From assembly GCA_009774235.1 (NCBI GenBank), contig VSNJ01000135.1:1-11442 (forward strand): a stretch of 11,442 bases of DNA, read 5' to 3'. This DNA is from Lachnospiraceae bacterium (GTDB lineage Bacteria > Bacillota > Clostridia > Lachnospirales > Lachnospiraceae). Position numbers and translations under genes: made by a program. Numbering within the stretch: the stretch's first letter is position 1; the number at the start of each line of letters is the position of its first letter. Shown here in pieces: positions 1 to 7,329 of this stretch. The notes beneath the pieces were generated by a model that worked only from the letters and a program-made list of their open reading frames with translations, was not told where the DNA came from and did not search any database.

Positions 1-1467
1 TTTATCTATACTAAGTACACTTGAAAGCCTGTCCATGCCTTCTTGTACACTCTTCATAGATTTAAGGATATTTTCTACACCTGTTGCCTGTTCTTCTGTT
101 GCAGCACTTATTTCTGAAGTGTTTTCCACTGATTTCTGTGAAACATCTTCAACCTTCTCCATTGCCTGTAACAGCCTGTCTTTAAGGTCTATAATACTAA
201 CAAGCTCTGCTTTAAGTAAATCTGTAACATTAATTACCTCTTCTGAAGAATCCAGCATAGTTTCAAAAATTCTTACAGTATCATCTAATCTGTCTTTTGA
301 CTCTTTTACAATAATGTTATTATCATCAATAACCTTATTTGTTTCCTGTACAGTGTTTATAATATCTTTTAAAATAGCATCTATCTTCTGTGTTGCAGCA
401 GAAGACTCCCCGGACAATGCATTTATCTCATCAGCTACCACTGCAAAACCCTTTCCTGCTTCGCCTGCCCTTGCCGCTTCAATGGCTGCATTTAAAGCAA
501 GCAGGTTTGTCTGCTGTGCAATCTGGCTGATACTTTCAATAATTTCACCAATAGAACTTGACTTCTGTGCCAGTGATGCCACACCTTCGGAAGCCATCTT
601 CGTAGATTCGATATTTTCAGCAAATTTCTTTGAAAGTTCTTCAATGGCAACTATTCCTTCATCGTTCTTCTCTTTGAGATTTTTCATATTTTCTACAGTC
701 TGTGCAACACGGTCTTCAGAACTTAAAATCTTGTCATTAAGGTCATTAAATATATCTAAGCTTCCTTCAACCTGCTCAATCTGCAGGTCTGCACTATTAG
801 AAATCTCCTGTGTAGATGCAGCAATATCTGTAGAACTCTCCTCAAAATCATGCAGTGAAGCATAAATTTTGCCAGAAGACTGCTGTAAGCCCTCAAAAGC
901 CCCACGTACATCTGAAAGCATTGTCTCTACTTCCTTTTCTTTTGTCTCTACCATCTGGAACAAGGAACGTGCCCTTGTAACAATAAATACTGCTACAACA
1001 ACTGCAAGTGCATATACAATCCATACAAATACCCATATAGACATAGTATACATTGCAAGATAAGCCTTCTGGAATATAAACAGTGCTGCCAGGTTAGGCA
1101 CTACTGTTGCTATTGCACATACTTTTATCATAGAGATATCATAATATGGGATACATAAAAATAATACCAGGAAATAAGCTTCTGCCATTGCACCATATAC
1201 AGCAGGACCTGATGCTGCAATTACTATTACTCCAAGAACAGGAAGAACAGAAATATAAAAATATTTAGCGTATTTTCCTAATACTTTCTCAAATGCTTTT
1301 ATTAAAAGGCTTCCTGCTGATATAACAAGTGCAACAATATCTCTTTTAAAAGAACCACTGTTAAAGAGCATAACATATGTAAATGCACATACTGGTATAA
1401 CTGCCACAAATAAAAACATAATTAAGTTCATTCTTTTCTCTTCATCTTTAAGAATTTCTAATTCCAT
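1..1467 (-). CDS. Methyl-accepting chemotaxis protein, six-helix membrane type, C-terminus cut by window edge
   Basis: Transducer that would relay a stimulus to CheA/CheW at the flagellar motor. The reading frame is open from an ATG at 1467 (preceded by AGGGGGA) to the first base, giving 489 residues without a stop, so the C-terminus lies outside. Residues 15-163 contain about six hydrophobic helices (roughly 15-34, 43-59, 69-86, 96-113, 116-133, 143-163) with only short loops, so there is no large extracellular ligand-binding domain. The signalling hairpin tip is at about 313-352, with the hallmark QTNLLALNAAIEAARAGE followed by GKGFAVVADEINALS. A long heptad-rich helix continues to the edge. 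I see no HAMP domain between the last helix and the coiled coil (about 165-220). The ligand is unknown. The family is certain from the tip sequence; the sensing role of the membrane bundle is inference. Confidence 0.93.
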   Translation of the reverse strand, partial: MELEILKDEEKRMNLIMFLFVAVIPVCAFTYVMLFNSGSFKRDIVALVISAGSLLIKAFEKVLGKYAKYFYISVLPVLGVIVIAASGPAVYGAMAEAYFLVLFLCIPYYDISMIKVCAIATVVPNLAALFIFQKAYLAMYTMSIWVFVWIVYALAVVVAVFIVTRARSLFQMVETKEKEVETMLSDVRGAFEGLQQSSGKIYASLHDFEESSTDIAASTQEISNSADLQIEQVEGSLDIFNDLNDKILSSEDRVAQTVENMKNLKEKNDEGIVAIEELSKKFAENIESTKMASEGVASLAQKSSSIGEIIESISQIAQQTNLLALNAAIEAARAGEAGKGFAVVADEINALSGESSAATQKIDAILKDIINTVQETNKVIDDNNIIVKESKDRLDDTVRIFETMLDSSEEVINVTDLLKAELVSIIDLKDRLLQAMEKVEDVSQKSVENTSEISAATEEQATGVENILKSMKSVQEGMDRLSSVLSIDK

Positions 1468-1554
1468 TATACTTCCCCCTTTTATATTTAGTAAAATCCC
1501 CCTTTAATTTCAAAACATCGTATGTCTCCAAGTTTCAAATACTGTTATAAAAAA

Positions 1555-1581
1555 TTAAATATCCATCCAGTGTCCTCCTTT
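1555..1581 (-). promoter_or_regulatory. Minimal ORF with strong Shine-Dalgarno in the leader of the chemotaxis gene
   Basis: On the minus strand AAAGGAGG (1581-1574) lies 7 bases before ATG-GAT-ATT-TAA (1566-1555), an ideal ribosome binding site driving a three-codon ORF about 90 bases upstream of the chemotaxis gene start. Further along, a GGAG precedes a second start-stop ORF (ATG-TTT-TGA), and an AAAGGGGGA occurs twice (about 1497-1505 and 1475-1483), the second copy serving the real start. These could be leader ORFs affecting mRNA stability or translation, or the remains of a lost gene start. No function is shown. Confidence 0.3.
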
Positions 1582-1677
1582 ATAAAAAATTTAGAATAAT
1601 AAAAAATAATAATTATACATTAATAACTGTATTTTATCATATTCTTACAAATAAGTAAAACCATTTAATATAATTCC

Positions 1678-1683
1678 AGGAGG
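1678..1683 (+). promoter_or_regulatory. Ribosome binding site of the bile salt hydrolase gene
   Basis: A perfect AGGAGG lies 7 bases before the ATG at 1691 and fixes that start. The start is also required because the next residue, Cys2, must become the N-terminal nucleophile. I could not place a convincing promoter in 1468-1677, which is very AT-rich. Confidence 0.8.
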
Positions 1684-1690
1684 CAGTTTT

Positions 1691-2662
1691 ATGTGCACAG
1701 CAGCAACTTACCAGACAAACTATTTTTATTTTGGACGTACATTGGATTACGAATTCTCTTATGTAGATGAAGTTACTATTACCCCACGTAATTACCCGTT
1801 TAATTTCAGCATGGCTGGAAATATAAACAGACATTATGCAATAATGGGCATTGCATATGTTGTGGATGGCTATCCGCTTTATTATGAGGGTGTCAATGAA
1901 AAAGGGCTCTGCATGGCAGCACTCAACTTTACAGGCAATGCCATATATAAACAGGCATTACATAATATGTATAATATATCACAATATGAATTTATCCCGT
2001 GGATTCTTGCACAGTGCAGCACAATAAAACAAGTTAAACAACTTCTTGCAAGAACTAATATTGTAAGTATGGAAATCAATGGCCTGCCTGCATCACAGCT
2101 CCACTGGATGGTTTCAAACCGTGAAGGCTCTTTAACAGTAGAGCCAATGCAGGATGGCATTAAAGTTTATGATAACCCTGTAGGTATACTTACCAATAAC
2201 CCTCCATTTAATGAACAAATTTTCAGCCTTAATAATTATATGGGACTATCTATAAGGACACCAAACAATAACTTCTCAAGCAAGCTTGATTTGCAGCCTT
2301 ATTGCCAGGGAATGGGTGCTATAGGGCTTCCTGGTGACCTTTCTTCACAGTCCCGTTTTGTCAGGGCAGCTTTTACAAAGATGAACTCTTTCTCTGGGAC
2401 CTCTGAAACAGAAAGTATAAGCCAGCTTTTCCATATTCTTGGTTCTGTACTACAGCCACGGGGATGCTGTGAAACTTCCAATGGAAAGTATGAATACACT
2501 ATCTATACATCATGTTGTAATGCAGACAAAGGAATATATTATTATACAACATATAATAACCATCAGATTACTTCAATTAATATGTATAATGAAAACCTGG
2601 ACAGTAATGTTCTTGTAAGGTTTCCACTTATAAAAGAAGAACAGATATTTGCACAAAATTAA
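1691..2662 (+). CDS. Choloylglycine (bile salt) hydrolase, Ntn-hydrolase family
   Basis: Hydrolyses the amide bond of glycine- or taurine-conjugated bile salts; the sister activity in the family is penicillin V acylase. The 323-residue length is normal for the family. The protein begins Met-Cys, so removal of Met exposes Cys2 as the nucleophile. The other expected catalytic residues are visible: Arg16 and Asp19 (GRTLDYEFS), Asn79 (ALNF), Asn169 (GILTNN) and Arg222 in the GLPGDLSSQSRF motif. The C-terminal YTSCCNADKGIYYYTTY stretch also matches the family. There is no signal peptide, so it is cytoplasmic. Overall resemblance to clostridial bile salt hydrolases is stronger than to penicillin acylases, but substrate cannot be proven from sequence. 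It is a single-gene unit, divergent from the chemotaxis gene and ended by the hairpin at 2684-2718. Confidence 0.93.
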   Translation: MCTAATYQTNYFYFGRTLDYEFSYVDEVTITPRNYPFNFSMAGNINRHYAIMGIAYVVDGYPLYYEGVNEKGLCMAALNFTGNAIYKQALHNMYNISQYEFIPWILAQCSTIKQVKQLLARTNIVSMEINGLPASQLHWMVSNREGSLTVEPMQDGIKVYDNPVGILTNNPPFNEQIFSLNNYMGLSIRTPNNNFSSKLDLQPYCQGMGAIGLPGDLSSQSRFVRAAFTKMNSFSGTSETESISQLFHILGSVLQPRGCCETSNGKYEYTIYTSCCNADKGIYYYTTYNNHQITSINMYNENLDSNVLVRFPLIKEEQIFAQN

Positions 2663-2683
2663 AAAAACTTATATATATGCAAA

Positions 2684-2718
2684 AAGATGCCAGCTTTACA
2701 AAAACCTGCTGGCATCTT
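2684..2718. terminator. Bidirectional intrinsic terminator between convergent genes
   Basis: A perfect 11-bp stem AAGATGCCAGC (2684-2694) pairs with GCTGGCATCTT (2708-2718) around a 13-base loop. Read on the minus strand the stem is followed directly by a run of T (complement of 2681-2685) and another T run at about 2661-2667. On the plus strand it is followed by GTCTTT. It sits 21 bases after the bile salt hydrolase stop and 13 bases beyond the peptidase stop, so it can serve both. Confidence 0.85.
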
Positions 2719-2731
2719 GTCTTTAAAATAT

Positions 2732-3619
2732 TTAATTAACGTATTCTGGCTTCACCCAGTTTCCATCTGATTTCCTATGTTTCCATGTATCTTTTGTACT
2801 ATCATAATCCCCTATAGTTAAATACTGCCATTCGCTTGCTTTCTTAAGTGATTTATATATTTTACGCAGTTCTACCTTCTGCCTGTTATGGTCTGGATTG
2901 CCAGAATCTGCAAGAAACACAGTATCCGTTTCCTTGTCATATAAAAATATTGTTACATAATGCCCTGGAGTATCTTGCCAGTAACACGAAGAATCATTGC
3001 TGCTTATAAGCACTATGCTACATGATGCAGCTGATACCTGCTCCTTGAAGTCCTGGTAATCCTGTGGCTTAATCCTAAGGCTGCAGTCAAAACCAAGCTT
3101 ATCCAGTATAGTATCCATATAGTCCCATGCGATTGCCCCGCCCCCGTCATATCCAGTGTTTCTTTTGGCAAATTTGTACATATCAACAGGGGTACACTGG
3201 TATCTGCTTTCCGTTGAATATACATTAGCAAGACAGCACAGCCCGCAGCCAAATCCTCCAAATGAACCTCCGTCATAAAATGCCCTGCCCCATGCCCCGG
3301 ACCAGTCCCTGCGCTCTTCCCATGACTTTGGACCCTGGAGGAATGTAAATATTTCTTCCTCTTTAACCTTTTCTTTTATCTCTTCACTGTTATTGTCCTG
3401 TGCTTCCAAGGCAGCACTCATAACAATCTCTTCTGGCGGCTTTGGCGAAGCAGGTACATCCGCCATTGCAGGTACCGCTCCGCCTTCATTAATTTCTATA
3501 TATGTCCGCCTTACTGTATATACAGTTGATATTATTACAATAATTAATGTAATTCCTGTCATTGCATATACTATCTGCTGCCTTTTTTTCTTAAGGATTT
3601 TTTTTATCCTGCCGCCCAT
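2732..3619 (-). CDS. Membrane-anchored C39-like (papain-fold) cysteine peptidase
   Basis: Predicted peptidase tethered outside the membrane. Numbered from the ATG at 3619 (295 residues): a basic N-terminus (RIKKILKKKRQQ), one membrane helix at about 17-36, a Pro/Glu-rich linker to about 90, then a C39-like domain. Candidate catalytic residues are Cys125 in FGCGLCCLANV, His220 in PGHYVTIF and Asp238 in LADSGNPD, spaced as in the Peptidase_C39_2 group. The start at 3619 is chosen because AAGG lies 8 bases upstream; a GTG at 3628 is possible but has no ribosome binding site. It follows the alpha-xylosidase stop by 10 bases, so the two are probably co-transcribed. The C39 name refers to fold: no ABC transporter or bacteriocin gene is nearby. 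Substrate unknown; an amidase or peptidoglycan-related role is also possible. Confidence 0.8.
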   Translation of the reverse strand: MGGRIKKILKKKRQQIVYAMTGITLIIVIISTVYTVRRTYIEINEGGAVPAMADVPASPKPPEEIVMSAALEAQDNNSEEIKEKVKEEEIFTFLQGPKSWEERRDWSGAWGRAFYDGGSFGGFGCGLCCLANVYSTESRYQCTPVDMYKFAKRNTGYDGGGAIAWDYMDTILDKLGFDCSLRIKPQDYQDFKEQVSAASCSIVLISSNDSSCYWQDTPGHYVTIFLYDKETDTVFLADSGNPDHNRQKVELRKIYKSLKKASEWQYLTIGDYDSTKDTWKHRKSDGNWVKPEYVN

Positions 3620-3629
3620 GCTATACACC

Positions 3630-5966
3630 TTAAAGTGTTATTGTGGCACTTGTTGTACCAGCTTTTGCTTCCACTGTCTTTCCTTCTGCTGTTACTTTAA
3701 AGTTTTTATCTGTAGCATCATATGAAACAGTGATTTCCTTTCCATTTCTTACTGCCTTAATATCTGTAATCTTATTAGACTCACTGTCATAAACCACTGC
3801 TTCTGCTGTCTTGCCATCCTCAAGCCCATAAACCACTACTTCTGCACCCTCAAGGTAATCATATACAACATCCATGTCAAAATTACCATATATTACAATA
3901 CTGTTTGGACGTGCAAGTACAGGTGTCTGGAAATAGTCACATGTCTTTGTATAATACCTGCCTCCTTCATAAGTCTCCCCACTCTGTATATCTGTCCATG
4001 TGCCACAGTCTGGCAGATAGAATTCTGCTGTACCTGCTGCATTCATTACTGGTACTATACAGAGGTTATCACCAAGCATATACTGCTGGTCAAGATATTT
4101 GCATGCTGTTTCATCTGTAAATGCAACTATCATTGAGCGCATCATAGGTATACCTGTTATATGTGTCTTATTTGCCTGTGCCCAGAGATATGGCATAAGC
4201 TTTCCTTTAAGGTTTACATAATGACGCAGTACATCACATGCCTCATCATCATATGCCCAAGGCACCCTGTAAGATGTTGAACCATGCAGACGGCTGTGCG
4301 TTGAAAGGCATCCAAATGCACACCATCTTTTATAAATATCTGCTGGCGCTGTTGCTTCAAAACCACCCATATCATGTGAGAAGAAACCAAAGCCTGATGA
4401 GCAGAGTGAAAGCCCGCCATGAAGTGTCTCTGACATAGCTGAATAATCTGCATAACAGTCACCTCCCCAGTGTACAGGGAACTTTTGTCCTCCGACAGTA
4501 GCACTTCTCGCAAAAAGACATGCTTTATCTTTGCCATAATATTCCTCAAGTGCCTCAAATATTACCTTATTGTAAAGATATGTGTAATAGTTATGCATCT
4601 TTATAGGGTCCATGCCATTATAATACTGGCACTTTGTAGGAATTCTCTCACCAAAGTCTGTTTTAATATTATTGACACCCATATCAAAAAGGTTCTTCAA
4701 AAGCCCTTTGTACCAGCTACATGCTTCTGGGTTTGTAAAGTCAACGATTGCCATGCCTGGCTGCCATAAATCTGCCTGGAATACACTTCCATCAAGATTT
4801 TTAATAAAATACCCCTTTTCTTTGCCAATATCAAAAAGCTTTGACTGCTGGCCAATATATGAGTTTATCCATACACATATTTCAAGTCCTTTATCATGCA
4901 GCCTTTTAAGCATGCCTTCTGGGTCTGGGAACATATCCTTGTCCCACTCAAAGTTACACCACTCATATTCCTTCATCCAGAAGCAGTCAAAGTGGAATAC
5001 CTGGAGAGGTATTTTTCTCTCTGCCATACCGTCAATAAAGCTGTTTACTGTCTTTTCATCATAACTTGTTGTAAATGATGTTGACAGCCATAAACCAAAT
5101 GAATAAGCAGGTGGAAGTGCTGGTTTACCTGTCAGTGTTGTGTAATTTTCAAGTACATGCTCAAGATTTCTTCCACCAATAACAAAGTATTCAAGCTGCT
5201 CTCCTGGAATTGTAAATGTAACCTTTGAAACTGTATCTGAGTTTACTTCAAATGAAACTTTATCTGAGCTGTTTACAAGTATTCCATAACTTTTTGATGA
5301 AATATAAAATGGTATATTCTTATAGCTCTGGTCTGAACATGTGCCACCATCATTATTCCATGTTTCTACTACCTGTCCATTCTTTACAAAAGGAGTAAAC
5401 TTCTCACCAAAACCATAAATACACTCTCCTATATCAGTCTTTAACTGTTCTCTTAAATATGTTGTATGGGCATCCTGTGGATAATTAAAGAACTCATCAT
5501 CTGCCTGGATGTTCATACGTGCATTTGCTGTAAACTGGCTTTCTGTAATTATTGATGTTGACCTCCATGCACCACCTGTAAGGTATTTGTCTTTATAATA
5601 ATATGCAACATCCCATTCCTCACCAGTTCTAATAACAAGCTTTGTGTCACCTGTCACCATTTCAACTGTATCTTCTGTCCTTGTGATAACAGGAACATAT
5701 CCTGTATCCTCATTTAGTTCAAACTGTGGGATGTTGTCAAGCCCTCCCCTGTAATGGTCTATATGGACTTTAATAACATTTTCAGAAGTAGAAGTATAAG
5801 TAATTTCAAGGTTAGGGCCTCCAAGTGTCATACCCCTGTTTTTAACAGTATATGGTGTTGCAAGCACCTTTATGGAGTTCTCTGTTGTTTCAACTTTGTA
5901 TGCCTGTGATGCATATTTTACATCGTAACCTTTCTTGCTTAACCAGAAACCATCTGCTACTTTCAT
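3630..5966 (-). CDS. yicI: Alpha-xylosidase, glycoside hydrolase family 31 (YicI type)
   Basis: Removes alpha-linked xylose from the non-reducing end of xyloglucan-type oligosaccharides (isoprimeverose and relatives). The 778-residue length and start-to-end colinearity match E. coli YicI. The catalytic nucleophile is Asp437 in KTDFGERIPT and the acid/base is Asp503 in HWGGDCYADY. The Cys328-Phe329 pair (FHFDCFWMK) and Lys435, which in YicI shape the xylose-specific site, are retained, arguing against an alpha-glucosidase. Domain order: N-terminal beta-sandwich (about 1-280), (beta/alpha)8 barrel (about 281-600), C-terminal beta-sandwich domains. No signal peptide, so cytoplasmic, which implies imported oligosaccharides. 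The ATG at 5966 is fixed by AAAGGAG 7 bases upstream. No transporter or xylose regulator is adjacent; its only operon partner is the peptidase downstream. Confidence 0.95.
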   Translation of the reverse strand: MKVADGFWLSKKGYDVKYASQAYKVETTENSIKVLATPYTVKNRGMTLGGPNLEITYTSTSENVIKVHIDHYRGGLDNIPQFELNEDTGYVPVITRTEDTVEMVTGDTKLVIRTGEEWDVAYYYKDKYLTGGAWRSTSIITESQFTANARMNIQADDEFFNYPQDAHTTYLREQLKTDIGECIYGFGEKFTPFVKNGQVVETWNNDGGTCSDQSYKNIPFYISSKSYGILVNSSDKVSFEVNSDTVSKVTFTIPGEQLEYFVIGGRNLEHVLENYTTLTGKPALPPAYSFGLWLSTSFTTSYDEKTVNSFIDGMAERKIPLQVFHFDCFWMKEYEWCNFEWDKDMFPDPEGMLKRLHDKGLEICVWINSYIGQQSKLFDIGKEKGYFIKNLDGSVFQADLWQPGMAIVDFTNPEACSWYKGLLKNLFDMGVNNIKTDFGERIPTKCQYYNGMDPIKMHNYYTYLYNKVIFEALEEYYGKDKACLFARSATVGGQKFPVHWGGDCYADYSAMSETLHGGLSLCSSGFGFFSHDMGGFEATAPADIYKRWCAFGCLSTHSRLHGSTSYRVPWAYDDEACDVLRHYVNLKGKLMPYLWAQANKTHITGIPMMRSMIVAFTDETACKYLDQQYMLGDNLCIVPVMNAAGTAEFYLPDCGTWTDIQSGETYEGGRYYTKTCDYFQTPVLARPNSIVIYGNFDMDVVYDYLEGAEVVVYGLEDGKTAEAVVYDSESNKITDIKAVRNGKEITVSYDATDKNFKVTAEGKTVEAKAGTTSATITL

Positions 5967-6028
5967 AAATAATCTCCTTTCATTTATACAAAATAGTTAA
6001 ATAATTTAATTCTGTTATTTGTTATTGT

Positions 6029-6057
6029 ATTATGTCAGTTTGTTATGGGTGTTTGAA
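6029..6057 (-). promoter_or_regulatory. Candidate sigma-A promoter of the alpha-xylosidase operon (proximal)
   Basis: On the minus strand TTCAAA (6057-6052) and CATAAT (6034-6029) are separated by 17 bases, matching the consensus at 4/6 and 5/6. The predicted start near 6022 gives a leader of about 55 bases ending in the strong AAAGGAG. Confidence 0.4.
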
Positions 6058-6184
6058 AACTAAATATTTCACAAGTTATTTATTAGGTTTTGTTTAACTA
6101 AATGACATTGCATTCCATTAAGCAGCTGCTGTATTTATTTTTTTATAAGTATACCGCTGTCTGGCAGTTACGTCTATAATTATT

Positions 6185-6212
6185 AGTATAAATTTTAACA
6201 TTATTTTGATAA
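6185..6212 (-). promoter_or_regulatory. Candidate sigma-A promoter of the alpha-xylosidase operon (distal)
   Basis: On the minus strand TTATCA (6212-6207) and TATACT (6190-6185) are 16 bases apart (4/6 and 5/6 matches). A transcript from here would have a leader of about 210 bases that includes the palindrome at 6121-6130. Confidence 0.3.
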
Positions 6213-6268
6213 ATGGGAAATATTTTTTTTATAACATATAAAGTAATAAACCTTTTTAAGCAGGATTA

Positions 6269-6740
6269 TTATTCCATTTCCATATAACCCCTGTTATTTA
6301 TATCTTCTCCTTCACGGCAGTATCTCATAATTAGTTTTTCATTTTTAAATTCCATTTCAAATATAAGGTTACTGCCTGTAATACTTCTGTCAAAAAGATA
6401 TACTTTATCTTCTTCCAGTTCATGGTTAATATAAAAACTTGTAGTAACTGATGCTTCATATCCATCAAATACTTCAAAAAAGAAATTACCACATCCTGGT
6501 TCTTTAAGCCCTCTCCTGTCTTATACTGTAACAAAATATCCTTCTTCTGATGGCTGCAGGTTTATAACAATATCCCTGTAAACAGGTGAGTCTTCCCTTG
6601 ATGTAAGGCTGTCGTTTATATGCCCTATATTTATAATATAGTATCTCATCCCTGTCAAAGACATCACTTAAACTAAGTATAATTAAGAATACTGCAAAGG
6701 CTGCACATATAGTACATATATGTATTATATGTTTAACTTT
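6269..6740 (-). pseudogene. Decayed anti-sigma-like membrane protein remnant (frameshift plus nonsense)
   Basis: Directly after the TAG at 6741-6743, and in the same frame as the preceding ORF, the minus strand encodes KVKHIIHICTICAAFAVF and a further hydrophobic run, a typical membrane helix following the basic KRK of the ORF. This frame reads sense until about SLSDVFDRDE (near 6650). The coherent sequence then continues one frame over: MRYYIINIGHINDS (from 6649), a TAA at 6521-6523, then in the same frame a clean 83-residue C-terminal piece (CGNFFFEVFDGYEAS to GYMEME) ending at a TAA at 6269-6271. The gene therefore carries two stops and at least one frameshift. The layout of cytoplasmic tail, one membrane helix and extracytoplasmic beta-rich domain resembles anti-sigma factors of the DUF4179 kind, but I do not recognise the C-terminal domain. 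Confidence 0.65.
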
Positions 6741-7064
6741 CTATTTTCTTTTAAACTGCCTGCGTCTTTCTAACTCAGCTTCATCAGCAAGCCCTGCTTT
6801 ATCAATTACATTCCATGCCAGTCTTTCATTTATTATCTGGTTCTTATGTATTCCCCCGTTTATACTGCACAGCCAGGCAGCATCCTCATCACTGGTACAG
6901 CCAAATATATCACTTACACATTCCTCAATATCTTCCCTGCTAAATTTGCCAGAAAGCTTTCCATTCACAACAGACCAGACGAGTCCTTCATAAATATCTG
7001 TAAGTTTCCTTATTCCATCTTGTAGTGAATTGCCAAAAAGCAGAAGCAGTTCTTTATCATCCAT
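6741..7064 (-). pseudogene. ECF-type sigma factor N-terminal remnant joined to anti-sigma-like sequence
   Basis: A 107-residue ORF starting at the ATG at 7064 (AAAGGA 6 bases upstream; an ATG at 7079 lacks a binding site). Residues 1-54 look like sigma region 2: MDDKELLLLFGNSLQDG, YEGLVWSVVNGKL, then SREDIEECVSDIF. In complete ECF sigma factors that motif is followed by the rest of region 2 and by region 4; here these are absent. From about residue 55 the sequence changes character and ends in DEAELERRRQFKRK, which resembles the cytoplasmic N-terminus of an anti-sigma factor just before its membrane helix. That helix is encoded in frame beyond the TAG at 6741. The likely history is a deletion between neighbouring sigma and anti-sigma genes followed by decay. 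An expressed short protein cannot be excluded. Confidence 0.6.
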
Positions 7065-7120
7065 TTGCCATCCTTTCATATTTACAAATCCAACTTATAA
7101 CAGAATGTGTCTGTCTGGCT

Positions 7121-7141
7121 GGCTGTTATACACAAACAGCC
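7121..7141. repeat. Perfect inverted repeat upstream of the sigma remnant
   Basis: GGCTGTT (7121-7127) and AACAGCC (7135-7141) form a 7-bp stem with a 7-base loop. No T run follows on either strand, so it is not an obvious terminator. The rest of 7065-7280 is AT-rich and shows nothing I can assign. Confidence 0.4.
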
Positions 7142-7280
7142 CATACACACCATATATAGAAGTTTTTTGTATTTATAATATTATTACCACTGGCTCTTCT
7201 AAAACAGCCATAAATAAAATTATTTATTTTTACAATAATACAACTATGGGAAAATGGAATATTTCTGGATTAACAATAAT

Positions 7281-7322
7281 ACCCCCTGGCAGGTACTTAT
7301 AATAAAATACATGCCAGGAGGT
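7281..7322 (-). terminator. Hairpin downstream of the AAA-ATPase pseudogene, weak terminator candidate
   Basis: On the minus strand ACCTCCTGGCA (7322-7312) pairs with TGCCAGGGGGT (7291-7281) over 11 bp with one T-G wobble, which is a mismatch on the other strand, so it favours minus-strand RNA. The loop is 20 bases and can pair further (GTA with TAC). It begins 8 bases after the pseudogene stop. The following ATTATTGTT is only moderately U-rich. Confidence 0.35.
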
Positions 7323-7329
7323 ACTAAAG

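Larger units (their letters stand above)
5967..6268. other. Regulatory region upstream of the alpha-xylosidase gene
   Basis: This 302-base gap shows no coding frame I would trust. It holds two minus-strand promoter candidates (described separately), a 10-bp perfect palindrome AGCAGCTGCT at 6121-6130 and an AT-only 6-1-6 palindrome at 5997-6009. I found no clear catabolite-repression (cre) box and no strong terminator for the decayed genes to its right. Confidence 0.5.

Noticed and set aside
35..1063. Plus-strand open frames of 276 and 64 codons
   Set aside because: They are antisense to the chemotaxis gene, Ser/Ala-rich as expected from its complement, and lack a family match.
1555..1600. 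Sigma-D/sigma-28 flagellar-type promoter for the chemotaxis gene
   Set aside because: TAAA and GATAT occur on the minus strand, but about 15 bases apart, too close for the consensus, and the GCC of the -10 box is missing.
1669..1674. Perfect TATAAT just before the bile salt hydrolase gene
   Set aside because: Transcription from it would start inside the AGGAGG ribosome binding site, and the upstream -35 match (TTACAA, 18 bases away) is weak.
5997..6009. TTAAATAATTTAA palindrome in the alpha-xylosidase leader as an operator
   Set aside because: It is composed only of A and T in an AT-rich leader, so a palindrome of this length is expected by chance.
6331..6534. Minus-strand 67-codon open frame
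   Set aside because: It is a shifted reading of the anti-sigma-like remnant; the neighbouring frame gives a more protein-like sequence (FFFEVFDGYEAS, YLFDRSITGSN).
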